In this document: piece after piece, positions 1 to 5,788 of the stretch
How the letters are laid out: every line of letters starts with the position of its first letter
How positions within the stretch are numbered: position 1 is the stretch's first letter
From: Burkholderiales bacterium
GTDB lineage: Bacteria; Pseudomonadota; Gammaproteobacteria; Burkholderiales; SG8-39
Direction: 5' to 3'
Assembly: GCA_919902965.1 (NCBI GenBank)
Contig: CAKKSJ010000212.1
Span: 1-9,374, forward strand
Length of the DNA: 9,374 nt
Notes under the pieces: model-generated
What the model saw: the letters and a program-made list of their open reading frames with translations, nothing else
Databases searched by the model: none
What the model was told of the DNA's origin: nothing
Made by a program: the position numbers and the translations under genes

Positions 1-474
1 GCGAACTGGGTACGGCCGGGCATCATGCTCTACGGCTGCTCGCCCTTCGCCGAGCAGAGCGCGGCAGAGCTGGGCCTGGTGCCGGCGATGACGCTGGCGA
101 GCGAGATCATCGCGATTCAGGATCTCAAACCCGGCGATCGCGTCGGTTACGGTGGCGGGTTCGAGGCGCTGCGGTCGATGCGCATAGGCGTGGTCGCCTG
201 CGGCTATGCTGACGGTTATCCGCGCCACGCGCCGGGTTGGCTGGATCGCGCCACCCCGGTTCTGGTCGCGGGGGTGCGCACGCATACGGCGGGCCGCGTA
301 TCGATGGACATGCTATGCGTGGACCTGAGCGCCACTGCGCAAGCCCGGGTCGGCAGCCCGGTGATCCTGTGGGGTGAAGGGCTGTCGGCCGATGAGGTCG
401 CCACCTGCGCCGGCACCGTCAGCTACGAGTTGCTGTGCGCATTGGCCGCGCGGGTGCCGGTCGTGGAGGTCTGA
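1..474 (+). CDS. alr: Alanine racemase, C-terminal part (5' end outside window)
   Basis: This is the last 157 codons of a PLP-dependent alanine racemase, which interconverts L- and D-alanine in the cytoplasm to supply D-Ala for peptidoglycan. The frame is open from base 1 and ends at TGA 472-474. The fragment starts in WVRPGIMLYG, the family motif at the end of the PLP barrel domain. It continues into the C-terminal beta domain with CGYADGYPR, whose first Tyr (codon 205-207) aligns with the catalytic tyrosine of the family, and GRVSMDM, whose last Met lies in the substrate-binding loop. The N-terminal lysine that binds PLP would be upstream and cannot be seen. An internal ATG at 25 is not a true start, because conserved family sequence precedes it. 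The nearest downstream genes are hicBA; the alr-radA order is what I would expect in betaproteobacteria without the insertion of hicBA. Confidence 0.95.
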   Translation, partial: ANWVRPGIMLYGCSPFAEQSAAELGLVPAMTLASEIIAIQDLKPGDRVGYGGGFEALRSMRIGVVACGYADGYPRHAPGWLDRATPVLVAGVRTHTAGRVSMDMLCVDLSATAQARVGSPVILWGEGLSADEVATCAGTVSYELLCALAARVPVVEV

Positions 475-482
475 AAGCGCGG

Positions 483-488
483 TATGAT
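483..488 (+). promoter_or_regulatory. Possible -10 element upstream of hicBA
   Basis: TATGAT differs from the sigma70 -10 consensus TATAAT at one position and lies nine bases after the alr stop codon. The -35 region is poor: TCGTGG at 461-466 matches TTGACA weakly. Transcription would start near 495, just before the Shine-Dalgarno sequence AAAGGA at 498-503. This would give the toxin-antitoxin pair a promoter separate from alr. It is a single-hexamer match and could be chance. Confidence 0.25.
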
Positions 489-511
489 TCAGCCCTGAAA
501 GGATAACAACA

Positions 512-544
512 ATGCCGATGCTGGTGCCGTTCAATCTCAAATAG
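512..544 (+). other. Ten-codon reading frame before hicB (leader peptide or gene remnant)
   Basis: ATG at 512 opens a frame reading MPMLVPFNLK that ends at TAG 542-544. It is preceded by AAAGGA (498-503) with an eight-base spacer, a better ribosome binding site than most genes here have. Its stop codon overlaps AGAGG (543-547), the ribosome binding site of hicB, whose ATG lies eight bases after the stop. Translating this frame could therefore influence hicB translation, or the frame may be the 5' stub of a gene displaced by hicBA. I do not recognise the peptide. A frame this short can occur by chance; the spacing of its ribosome binding site is the only positive evidence. Confidence 0.25.
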
Positions 545-552
545 AGGTCATC

Positions 553-777
553 ATGGCAATGCACAGCTATACCGCGATCGTGGAAAAGGAAGGCGACATG
601 TACGTGGCGCTATGCCCTGAACTCGACGTCGCCAGCCAGGGCGCGAGCATCGAGCAGGCGACCGCGAATCTGAAGGAAGCCGTGGAACTGTTTATCGAAT
701 GCGCCGACCCGCAGGAGATCGTAAAACGGCAGCACGGCGAAGTCTATGTGACACGTTTCGAAGCAGTGCATGGCTAA
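553..777 (+). CDS. hicB: HicB-family antitoxin, short form
   Basis: This 74-residue protein matches the HicB antitoxin core, a degenerate RNase H-like fold. It opens with a strand (YTAIVEKEGDMYVALCPELD, residues 6-25), then the typical glycine-containing turn and a helix (SIEQATANLKEAVELFIE, residues 32-49). In characterised systems HicB binds and neutralises the HicA mRNA interferase. Many HicB proteins are longer and carry a C-terminal ribbon-helix-helix or helix-turn-helix DNA-binding domain. This one ends about 25 residues after the helix, so it appears to lack one, and direct autorepression by HicB is doubtful. The start is ATG 553, preceded by AGAGG at 543-547. The stop (775-777) lies within hicA, an eight-base overlap suggesting translational coupling. 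Antitoxin comes first, opposite to the hicA-hicB order of E. coli, but this order is also known. Confidence 0.85.
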   Translation: MAMHSYTAIVEKEGDMYVALCPELDVASQGASIEQATANLKEAVELFIECADPQEIVKRQHGEVYVTRFEAVHG

Positions 778-991
778 ACTTGCCGTTCTCTCCGGCAAGG
801 AAGTCTGCAGGATTCTCGCCCGTCACGGCTTCGTGGAGGTGAGAAGGCGCGGCAGCCACGTGGTGATGCAACGTCGCACGTCTGCCGGCGGCACCACGGT
901 TCCGGTGCCAGATCATGACGAATTGAAGATCGGCACTCTTCAATCGATCATCCGGCAATGCGGCCTGCCGCGCGCAGAGTTCGAGTCCTGA
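770..991 (+). CDS. hicA: HicA-family mRNA interferase toxin
   Basis: This 73-residue protein has the small double-stranded-RNA-binding-like fold of HicA toxins, which cleave mRNA and tmRNA and slow growth when not held by HicB. Visible signatures are SGKEVCRILARHGFVEVRRRGSH (residues 8-30), with the catalytic histidine at H30 in the GSH motif, and the C-terminal VPVPDHDELKIGTLQSIIRQ (44-63) typical of the family. Length is normal for HicA and no key residue is missing, so the toxin looks intact. The ATG at 770 lies inside the end of hicB and has no clear Shine-Dalgarno sequence, so translation probably depends on ribosomes finishing hicB. This would keep toxin output tied to antitoxin output. 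The pair stands alone among housekeeping genes and was probably acquired horizontally, although its composition does not stand out. Confidence 0.9.
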   Translation: MAKLAVLSGKEVCRILARHGFVEVRRRGSHVVMQRRTSAGGTTVPVPDHDELKIGTLQSIIRQCGLPRAEFES

Positions 992-998
992 AGGGGAG
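991..998 (+). promoter_or_regulatory. Shine-Dalgarno-like site after hicA without a normal start codon
   Basis: AAGGGGAG overlaps the last base of the hicA stop codon and contains GGAG at 995-998. Eight bases later comes ATA (1007-1009) rather than ATG, GTG or TTG, followed by an open frame to 1114. The spacing is what a real translation start would have. This is why the downstream frame is listed separately. Confidence 0.35.
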
Positions 999-1006
999 AT
1001 CAGACG

Positions 1007-1114
1007 ATACTTAAGGACCGCAACGGCGCCGTTCAGGTATTGGACGAAGGCGACGCAAAGGCGAAAGGCTGGCAGGACACCTTGCATCAGGTACTGGCCA
1101 ACTACCGGGTCTGA
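1007..1114 (+). other. Possible 35-codon small gene with ATA in start position
   Basis: The frame from ATA 1007 to TGA 1112-1114 encodes a charged peptide beginning (I/M)LKDRNGAVQVLDEGDAKA and ending in TLHQVLANYRV. It looks protein-like: a short strand-turn start, an acidic patch and an amphipathic C-terminal helix. About three quarters of its codons end in G or C, as in neighbouring genes. A Shine-Dalgarno sequence sits eight bases before the ATA. Three readings are possible: a small gene inactivated by an ATG-to-ATA change, a gene using the rare AUA start, or the C-terminal remnant of a larger gene broken when hicBA arrived. It is in the same frame as hicA but separated by the hicA stop. 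I do not recognise the family. Confidence 0.35.
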
Positions 1115-1134
1115 GGCAGCGACGGAACGCGACC

Positions 1135-2487
1135 ATGGCCAAACCAAAATCCATTTACACCTGCACCGAGTGCGGCGGCAGCGCGCCGAAATGGCAGGGC
1201 CAGTGCCCGAGTTGCGCCGCCTGGAATACGCTGATCGAAACCGCGGCCGAGGCGGCATCGACACACCGCTACAAAAGCGTCGCGGCCGCCTCCAGGCTGC
1301 AAAAGCTGGCCGAGGTGAGCGCGCGCGAGGCGCCGCGCATGACGACAGGGGTGACCGAATTCGATCGCGTGCTGGGCGGCGGGCTGGTTGCGGGGCAGGT
1401 GGTGCTGATCGGCGGTGATCCTGGCATCGGCAAGTCTACCCTGTTGTTGCAGGCGCTTGCCGCGATGAGCGTGGCGCAACTGGCGGTCTACGTAAGCGGG
1501 GAGGAGTCGGCCGAACAGGTGGCGCTGCGTTCCACCCGCCTGGGACTGGAATGCGGCGGACTGCAATTGCTGGCCGAAATCAATCTCGAAAGAATTCAGG
1601 CGGTGCTAGCCGAAGCAAAGCCGGAAATCGTGGTCATCGATTCCATCCAGACGCTCTATTCCGATGCCCTGTCTTCAGCGCCGGGATCGGTGGCGCAGGT
1701 GAGGGAATGCGCGGCGCAACTGACGCGTCTGGCCAAGCAGACCGGCACCACCATTGTTTTCATCGGGCACGTCACCAAGGAAGGCGCGCTCGCCGGACCG
1801 CGGGTGCTCGAGCATATCGTCGATACGGTGCTCTATTTCGAGGGCGATACGCACCAGAGCTTTCGCCTGATCCGCGCGTTCAAGAATCGCTTCGGTGCGG
1901 TGAACGAACTGGGCGTGTTCGCCATGACCGACAAGGGCTTGAAGGGCGTATCCAACCCTTCGGCGCTGTTCCTGTCGCAGCACGACGGCCAAGTGCCGGG
2001 TTCCTGCGTGCTTGCGACGCAGGAAGGTACGCGCCCATTGCTGGTCGAGATCCAGGCGCTGGTCGATGCGGCCCACGCTCCCAATCCGCGGCGACTCTCG
2101 GTGGGGCTAGAACAGAACCGGCTGGCCATGTTGCTGGCCGTGTTGCACCGGCATGCCGGCATTGCCTGTTTCGACCAGGATGTGTTTGTCAACGCGGTGG
2201 GCGGGGTGAAAATCAGCGAACCGGCCGCGGACCTGGCGGTGCTGCTTGCGATCGTGTCCTCGCTGCGTTCCCTGCCGCTGCCACAAAAGCTGGTGGTGTT
2301 CGGCGAGGTAGGCCTGGCGGGGGAAATCCGCCCCGCACCGCGCGGCCAGGACCGCTTGCGCGAAGCGGCCAAACTCGGCTTTACCCAGGCGATCATCCCC
2401 AGGGCGAATTCGCCCCGGCAGTCGATTGGCGGCCTGGAAATTGTCGCCTGCGACCGGGTCGAGGATGCCGTCGCGCGTCTGCGCTAG
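1135..2487 (+). CDS. radA: DNA repair protein RadA (Sms)
   Basis: RadA is a RecA-like, hexameric DNA-dependent ATPase that helps process recombination intermediates and drives branch migration. At 450 residues it has the usual family length. The N-terminal zinc finger has C10, C13, C24 and C27. The ATPase core carries Walker A GGDPGIGKST (residues 93-102), Walker B IVVIDS (165-170) and the RadA-specific KNRFG motif (250-254). The C-terminal third, from about residue 280, is the Lon-protease-like domain, with NPRRLSVGLEQNRLAMLLAV followed by a KISEPAADLAV segment. The ATG at 1135 is right because the zinc finger follows at once; the ribosome binding site is weak (GGA at 1124-1126). The gene lies downstream of hicBA and may be read from alr or the TA promoter, since no promoter is clear in front of it. 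Its TAG stop interlocks with that of hpnE on the other strand. Confidence 0.97.
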   Translation: MAKPKSIYTCTECGGSAPKWQGQCPSCAAWNTLIETAAEAASTHRYKSVAAASRLQKLAEVSAREAPRMTTGVTEFDRVLGGGLVAGQVVLIGGDPGIGKSTLLLQALAAMSVAQLAVYVSGEESAEQVALRSTRLGLECGGLQLLAEINLERIQAVLAEAKPEIVVIDSIQTLYSDALSSAPGSVAQVRECAAQLTRLAKQTGTTIVFIGHVTKEGALAGPRVLEHIVDTVLYFEGDTHQSFRLIRAFKNRFGAVNELGVFAMTDKGLKGVSNPSALFLSQHDGQVPGSCVLATQEGTRPLLVEIQALVDAAHAPNPRRLSVGLEQNRLAMLLAVLHRHAGIACFDQDVFVNAVGGVKISEPAADLAVLLAIVSSLRSLPLPQKLVVFGEVGLAGEIRPAPRGQDRLREAAKLGFTQAIIPRANSPRQSIGGLEIVACDRVEDAVARLR

Positions 2488-3782
2488 CTTTGCAGAACGA
2501 GTCTGGCGGCAAGCGTGCCGCTGCGCACGGCCGATTCCAGTGTGGCCGGATAGTCGCTGGCGGTGTAGTCCCCCGCCAGGTATAGATGTTCGACCCCTGT
2601 CTGGTTCGCGGGCCGGACAAGGCCGGGACGGCAGGAGAAGGTGGCGCGCTTTTCCGCGATGACGCGTGACCAGAGGGGCGCAGGCAAGCCGGGCAGGAAA
2701 ATGGACAACTCACGGTGGATGGCGTTTGCAAGCAGGTCCTGGCTGCTGCCTTGATGCGCGCCGCGCGCGCTGATCACTGCTGCGAGCAGTCCCGCCGTCC
2801 CATTCAGCCGGCCGCGGTCGAATAGCCACTGGATGCTGCCGCCATCGAAACCCGTCATCGGCCGCGGCATCGATACGTCCCGCGGGTACTGCAGATAGCA
2901 GGTGTAAATCGGCTCGTAGGCGAGCGCGGCCACACTCTGGCGCAAGGGCGCGAGCTTCTCGAAGCGATCAAGCAGGGTGTCGATCTGATGCGGCCCCACT
3001 GCGAGTATCGCGTGGCTGTAAGGCTGCGGGTCGGCATCCAGCACAAAGCCTAGCTCGGTTTTATCCAGTGTGCGCACCGCTGTTCCGAGTTTCACCGTGC
3101 CCGCGTTGGCACGCACGAATGCGGCTGCCGGCTCGGGAAACAGTTTACCCAGGTCTGCGCGCGGGATCAGAAAATCGCTGGCCTCGCAGGCCCCGTCCAG
3201 ACCATCGCGTACCACGTTCAGGAAGGTTTGCGCCGAGGCCGAGGTCGCCGGGGTATTGAGCGCGGACACGCACAAGGGCTCCCATAAATAACGCGCGAGC
3301 GCTCCCGTTTGCCTATGCTGCGCGAGCAGCGCGGCGACCGGCATGTCGATGGGAATGCGATAAGCCTTGCTGCGCATAGCCTTGATAAAGCGCACCGCGG
3401 CGATGCGCTCGCCCCAGGACAGCCCGCTGGCGGTCAGCAGGGCTTCGGCAAGATGCAGGGGCGCGGGACGACGCGGCACGCGCAAGCTGAACTTGCCCGG
3501 ATATTCGATGGCGAGCGGCAGGCGCGCGAGCAACTGCTTCGGGTCGGCGCCGACCGTTTGCATCAGACGCAGGGTTTCGCTGTAAGCGCCGATCAGGACG
3601 TGCTGGCCGTTGTCCAGCGCCATGCCTTCGATTTCGACCGAACGCGCGCGACCGCCCATTTGCCGGGCTGCTTCAAATACGCTGACGCGGATGTTTGCCT
3701 GCGCCAGCGCCACGGCTGCGGCCAGCCCGGCCCAGCCGGCGCCGATGATGGCCACATTCACGCCGTGATCCAGGTTTTCCAT
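2484..3782 (-). CDS. hpnE: Hydroxysqualene dehydroxylase HpnE (squalene-associated FAD-dependent desaturase)
   Basis: HpnE is an FAD-dependent amine-oxidase/phytoene-desaturase-type flavoprotein that reduces hydroxysqualene to squalene, the last step of the HpnCDE route. The 432-residue product has the N-terminal dinucleotide-binding motif GAGWAGL (residues 14-20), the acidic residue E37 ending the second strand, GGRARS (43-48), and DNGQHVLIGAY (57-67), typical of the squalene-associated group. The C-terminal FAD-contact segment LYLAGDYT...YPATLESAVRSG begins near residue 400. I chose ATG 3782, which overlaps the end of hpnD by 25 bases. GTG at 3761, seven codons later, overlaps the hpnD stop as GTGA and is an equally reasonable coupled start; neither has a strong ribosome binding site. 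The frame stays open far upstream through hpnD, but that stretch is antisense-free overlap without family similarity. It is the last gene of the hpnC-hpnD-hpnE operon. Confidence 0.93.
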   Translation of the reverse strand: MENLDHGVNVAIIGAGWAGLAAAVALAQANIRVSVFEAARQMGGRARSVEIEGMALDNGQHVLIGAYSETLRLMQTVGADPKQLLARLPLAIEYPGKFSLRVPRRPAPLHLAEALLTASGLSWGERIAAVRFIKAMRSKAYRIPIDMPVAALLAQHRQTGALARYLWEPLCVSALNTPATSASAQTFLNVVRDGLDGACEASDFLIPRADLGKLFPEPAAAFVRANAGTVKLGTAVRTLDKTELGFVLDADPQPYSHAILAVGPHQIDTLLDRFEKLAPLRQSVAALAYEPIYTCYLQYPRDVSMPRPMTGFDGGSIQWLFDRGRLNGTAGLLAAVISARGAHQGSSQDLLANAIHRELSIFLPGLPAPLWSRVIAEKRATFSCRPGLVRPANQTGVEHLYLAGDYTASDYPATLESAVRSGTLAARLVLQS

Positions 3783-4597
3783 GCGATCCACAGTTTGCGC
3801 ACGGGCGTCAACGCGGTGCGCTGGCTGAGCACCTTGCAGCCATCGTCTGCGATTTCCCTGAGCAGGGCGCCGTAGATCGCAGCCATGATCAAGCCGGGAC
3901 GCTGCGCCTTGCGGTCCGTTTGGGGTAACTGTTCGAACGCCGTGTTGTAGTAGCGCTCGGCGCGTTCGATCTGAAACCGCATCAGACTGACGAAATTCTC
4001 GGTCTGGCGCCCGTGCAGGATGTCGGCCGCGCCGACCTGGAACTGCTGCAGTTCGGTGAGGGGAAGGTAAATGCGTCCCTTGCGACTGTCCTCGCCGACG
4101 TCGCGGATGATATTGGTCAGCTGAAATGCCAGGCCCAGGGTGTGCGCGTAGACAAGCGTGCGCTCGTCGCGATAGCCGAAAATGGAGGCCGCAAGCAGCC
4201 CCACCACGCCGGCGACGCGGTGGCAGTATTGTTCCAATGCCGCGAAATCGAGATAGCGGTTCTGGCTCAGATCCATTTCCATGCCGTCGAGTATCTCGAT
4301 CATGTATTCCTGTTTGATGCCGAAAGGCTGGATCGCGGGCTGTAGTGCGCGTGCCACCGGGTGCTGCGGTTCGCCGGCGTAAAGCCGCGCGAGTTCCTGC
4401 CGCCACCAGGCGAGCTTGGTGCGCGCCACGCCTAGATCGGTGCACTCATCGACGATGTCGTCCACCTCGCGGCAGAAGGCATAGAGCGCAGTGATGGCGC
4501 GGCGGCGCTGCGGCGGAAGAAACAGGAAGGAGTAGTAGAAACTCGATCCGCTCTGTGCTGCCGTCTGTTGACAGTATTCGTCTGGATTCGCGGGCAT
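3758..4597 (-). CDS. hpnD: Presqualene diphosphate synthase HpnD
   Basis: HpnD belongs to the squalene/phytoene synthase family and condenses two farnesyl diphosphates to presqualene diphosphate. The 279-residue protein has the family's two Mg-binding aspartate-rich helices: REVDDIVDE (residues 43-51, with D46, D47 and D50) and NIIRDVGEDSRKGRIYLP (162-179, with D166 and D170). Other family segments are the early YYSFLFLPPQRR (21-32) and GLAFQLTN (155-162). ATG 4597 was chosen because this start gives the usual length and the family-typical N-terminus; an open extension upstream would run into the hpnC coding region. It lies 53 bases after hpnC and overlaps hpnE. Its pairing with HpnC and HpnE makes the squalene assignment firmer than phytoene synthesis, which would normally sit with carotenoid genes. 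Confidence 0.93.
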   Translation of the reverse strand: MPANPDEYCQQTAAQSGSSFYYSFLFLPPQRRRAITALYAFCREVDDIVDECTDLGVARTKLAWWRQELARLYAGEPQHPVARALQPAIQPFGIKQEYMIEILDGMEMDLSQNRYLDFAALEQYCHRVAGVVGLLAASIFGYRDERTLVYAHTLGLAFQLTNIIRDVGEDSRKGRIYLPLTELQQFQVGAADILHGRQTENFVSLMRFQIERAERYYNTAFEQLPQTDRKAQRPGLIMAAIYGALLREIADDGCKVLSQRTALTPVRKLWIAWKTWITA

Positions 4598-4611
4598 TAT
4601 CGAGGATCTCA

Positions 4612-4629
4612 GTTTGTCGCGGTACAAAC
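4612..4629. repeat. Small inverted repeat between hpnC and hpnD
   Basis: GTTTGT (4612-4617) and ACAAAC (4624-4629) form a perfect six-base-pair stem around a six-base loop, in the 53-base gap of the hpn operon. In the hpnC-hpnD transcript it would lie about 15 bases before the hpnD start codon. No run of T follows it on the minus strand, so it is not a normal terminator. The stem is short and A/T-rich. It could affect mRNA stability or hpnD translation, or be chance. Confidence 0.3.
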
Positions 4630-4650
4630 CCCGCAAGGCGCCACTAGCTG

Positions 4651-5460
4651 TTAATTGATCATTGCTCTGGCGATCAGCACGGGCCAGTCGTAAGCGCGCA
4701 GCACTGGACGGTGATGGTAGACGTCGCCCTGCGCCTTGTCTATTTTTTCCAGTATACGCAGACCGCCCTGGACAATAGTGCGGATTTCCAGACCGATGCG
4801 GCCAGGCAGCGCACGCCCCAGGGGCGCGCCAGAAATCATAAGCGCGCGCGCGCGCTGCACCTGAAATCGCATCAGCGCCCGCCACGATCCCGAAACCTCG
4901 CCGCTGGCGATTTCGCGTTCACTCACGCCGAATCGCTGCATCTCGTTCTGCGGCAGGTAGACACGGTCTTTGCGCCAGTCTATTTCCACGTCCTGCCAGA
5001 AGTTGATCAGCTGAAGGCTGGTACAAATCGCATCCGAATGCCTGAGGTTTTGTTCAGTTGCGGCACTGAATACATACAGCAGCAGGCGGCCGACAGGATT
5101 GGCCGAGCGGCGGCAATAATCGCCCAACTCGGCATAGTCGGCGTAGCGGCTTTTGACTACGTCTTGCGCGAAGGCGTCCAGCAGGTCGTGAAACAGCTGC
5201 AGCGGCAGGCTGTATTGATGCACGATCTGTCCGAGTTCCACAAAAAGCGGCTGCTGCGACCCGGCGCCCGCCTTCAGTTGCCCGAGTTCCTGACGATAAG
5301 CATCCAATTGCGCGAGCCGCTCGGCTGCAGGCAGATCACCTTCATCTGCGAAATCGTCCGCAGTTCGGGCAAAACGGTAGATCACCGAAACCGGATAGCG
5401 AAACGCAGCCGGCAGCAGTACCGAGGCAACTGGGAAATTCTCGTAGTGACCCACGGACAT
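4651..5460 (-). CDS. hpnC: Hydroxysqualene synthase HpnC
   Basis: HpnC is the second squalene/phytoene-synthase-family enzyme of the pathway and converts presqualene diphosphate to hydroxysqualene. The 269-residue protein begins MSVGHYENFPVASVLLP, the characteristic HpnC N-terminus, and has the two Asp-rich motifs ARTADDFADEGD (residues 31-42, with D35, D36 and D39) and QLINFWQDVEIDWRKDR (150-166, with D157 and D161), followed by VYLP. It is a diverged paralogue of the neighbouring HpnD; FWQDVEIDWRKDR rather than IIRDVGEDSRKGR separates the two. ATG 5460 gives the family N-terminus, although the ribosome binding site before it is weak. It is the first gene of the operon and is transcribed divergently from tRNA-Leu, so the operon promoter should lie in 5461-5616. 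The squalene made would feed a cyclase encoded elsewhere. Confidence 0.93.
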   Translation of the reverse strand: MSVGHYENFPVASVLLPAAFRYPVSVIYRFARTADDFADEGDLPAAERLAQLDAYRQELGQLKAGAGSQQPLFVELGQIVHQYSLPLQLFHDLLDAFAQDVVKSRYADYAELGDYCRRSANPVGRLLLYVFSAATEQNLRHSDAICTSLQLINFWQDVEIDWRKDRVYLPQNEMQRFGVSEREIASGEVSGSWRALMRFQVQRARALMISGAPLGRALPGRIGLEIRTIVQGGLRILEKIDKAQGDVYHHRPVLRAYDWPVLIARAMIN

Positions 5461-5496
5461 TAGCTTGAAATTCTTGAATATTTGGCAAAACTCGGG

Positions 5497-5526
5497 CTGA
5501 CAGTATAGGGTGAAATCGCGTAAAAT
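5497..5526 (+). promoter_or_regulatory. Sigma70-type promoter for the tRNA-Leu / tig side
   Basis: CTGACA (5497-5502) matches the -35 consensus at five of six positions. After an 18-base spacer, TAAAAT (5521-5526) matches the -10 at five of six. Transcription would begin near 5533, about 84 bases before tRNA-Leu, giving a long precursor leader. No other promoter is apparent before tig, so it may also serve tig-clpP-clpX by read-through. Confidence 0.6.
5502..5507 (-). promoter_or_regulatory. Possible -10 element for the hpnCDE operon
   Basis: Read on the minus strand this is TATACT, one mismatch from TATAAT, and would start transcription about 35 bases before the hpnC ATG. The expected -35 position (about 5525-5530, TGCAAT on the minus strand) is a poor match. 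It shares base 5502 with the -35 of the rightward promoter, so polymerase could not occupy both at once. It is a weak candidate on sequence alone, supported by the need for an hpnC promoter in this gap. Confidence 0.3.
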
Positions 5527-5538
5527 TGCACTCGCACG

Positions 5539-5563
5539 CAGGTGGCGGAAATGGCGGGCGCAG
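5539..5563 (+). repeat. Truncated copy of the 5' part of tRNA-Leu
   Basis: These 25 bases align without gaps to 5620-5644 of the intact tRNA-Leu gene 81 bases downstream, with 21 identities by hand count. The first 12 bases, CAGGTGGCGGAA, are identical. The matched part covers the end of the 5' acceptor strand, the D-stem and most of the D-loop, and stops at the anticodon stem. There is no anticodon arm, T arm or 3' acceptor strand, so it cannot be a tRNA. It lies inside the predicted tRNA leader transcript. Confidence 0.5.
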
Positions 5564-5616
5564 GCGATATAGGCGCTGAACGCGTCTATTTTTTCGGTAA
5601 TATCCGCCAGTGAAGC

Positions 5617-5701
5617 GCCCAGGTGGCGGAATTGGTAGACGCAGCAGGTTTAGGTCCTGCCGCCGTAAGGTGTGGGGGTTCGAGTCCCTTCCTGGGCACC
5701 A
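5617..5701 (+). tRNA. tRNA-Leu (anticodon UAG)
   Basis: This is a class II tRNA of 85 bases with CCA encoded in the gene (5699-5701). The acceptor stem GCCCAGG (5617-5623) pairs perfectly with CCTGGGC (5691-5697), followed by discriminator A5698. The anticodon stem GCAGG/CCTGC (5644-5648 with 5656-5660) encloses the loop TTTAGGT, giving anticodon TAG (5651-5653), which reads CUN leucine codons. A long variable arm with GCC-GTAA-GGT (5662-5671) is characteristic of tRNA-Leu. The T loop is TTCGAGT (5679-5685). Its five-pair stem contains two G-T pairs (5674-5690 and 5675-5689), slightly weak but acceptable. The sequence closely resembles E. coli tRNA-Leu(UAG) in the D-arm and variable arm. It stands directly before tig, an arrangement I recall from other betaproteobacteria. 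Confidence 0.97.
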
Positions 5702-5777
5702 GGCCATGCAGTTTCGAGAGCGGGTAACGACAAGGGCGATGATTCCTTTCGATTCCCCCGGTTTTTTTGCCGACTTT

Positions 5778-5783
5778 GAGGGA
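5778..5783 (+). promoter_or_regulatory. tig: Ribosome binding site of tig
   Basis: GAGGGA lies five bases before ATG 5789. It settles the start in favour of this ATG over the TTG one codon upstream at 5786, for which the spacing would be only two bases. Confidence 0.75.
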
Positions 5784-5788
5784 AATTG

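Noticed and set aside
1551..2585. 344-codon plus-strand frame inside radA
   Set aside because: It lies in a different frame over conserved radA sequence; its product is rich in Arg, Gly and Ala, as expected of a shifted GC-rich gene.
3783..4445. Open extension of the hpnE frame upstream on the minus strand
   Set aside because: It overlaps hpnD in another frame, has no family similarity, and hpnE family sequence begins at the chosen start. Long open frames are common at this GC content.
4598..4885. Upstream extension of hpnD by 96 codons
   Set aside because: It overlaps the 3' end of hpnC and lacks family similarity; ATG 4597 gives a normal-length HpnD.
4711..5463. 250-codon plus-strand frame opposite hpnC
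   Set aside because: Antisense to a clearly conserved gene, with no recognisable motif.
5539..5701. Integration (att) site at tRNA-Leu
   Set aside because: Integrases usually duplicate the 3' end of a tRNA. The repeat here copies the 5' part, and no integrase gene is present.
5751..5768. CCCCCGG followed by seven T, as a terminator after tRNA-Leu
   Set aside because: No upstream sequence pairs with the GC part to make a stem, so it is not an intrinsic terminator. The 87-base tRNA-tig gap otherwise shows only the tig ribosome binding site.
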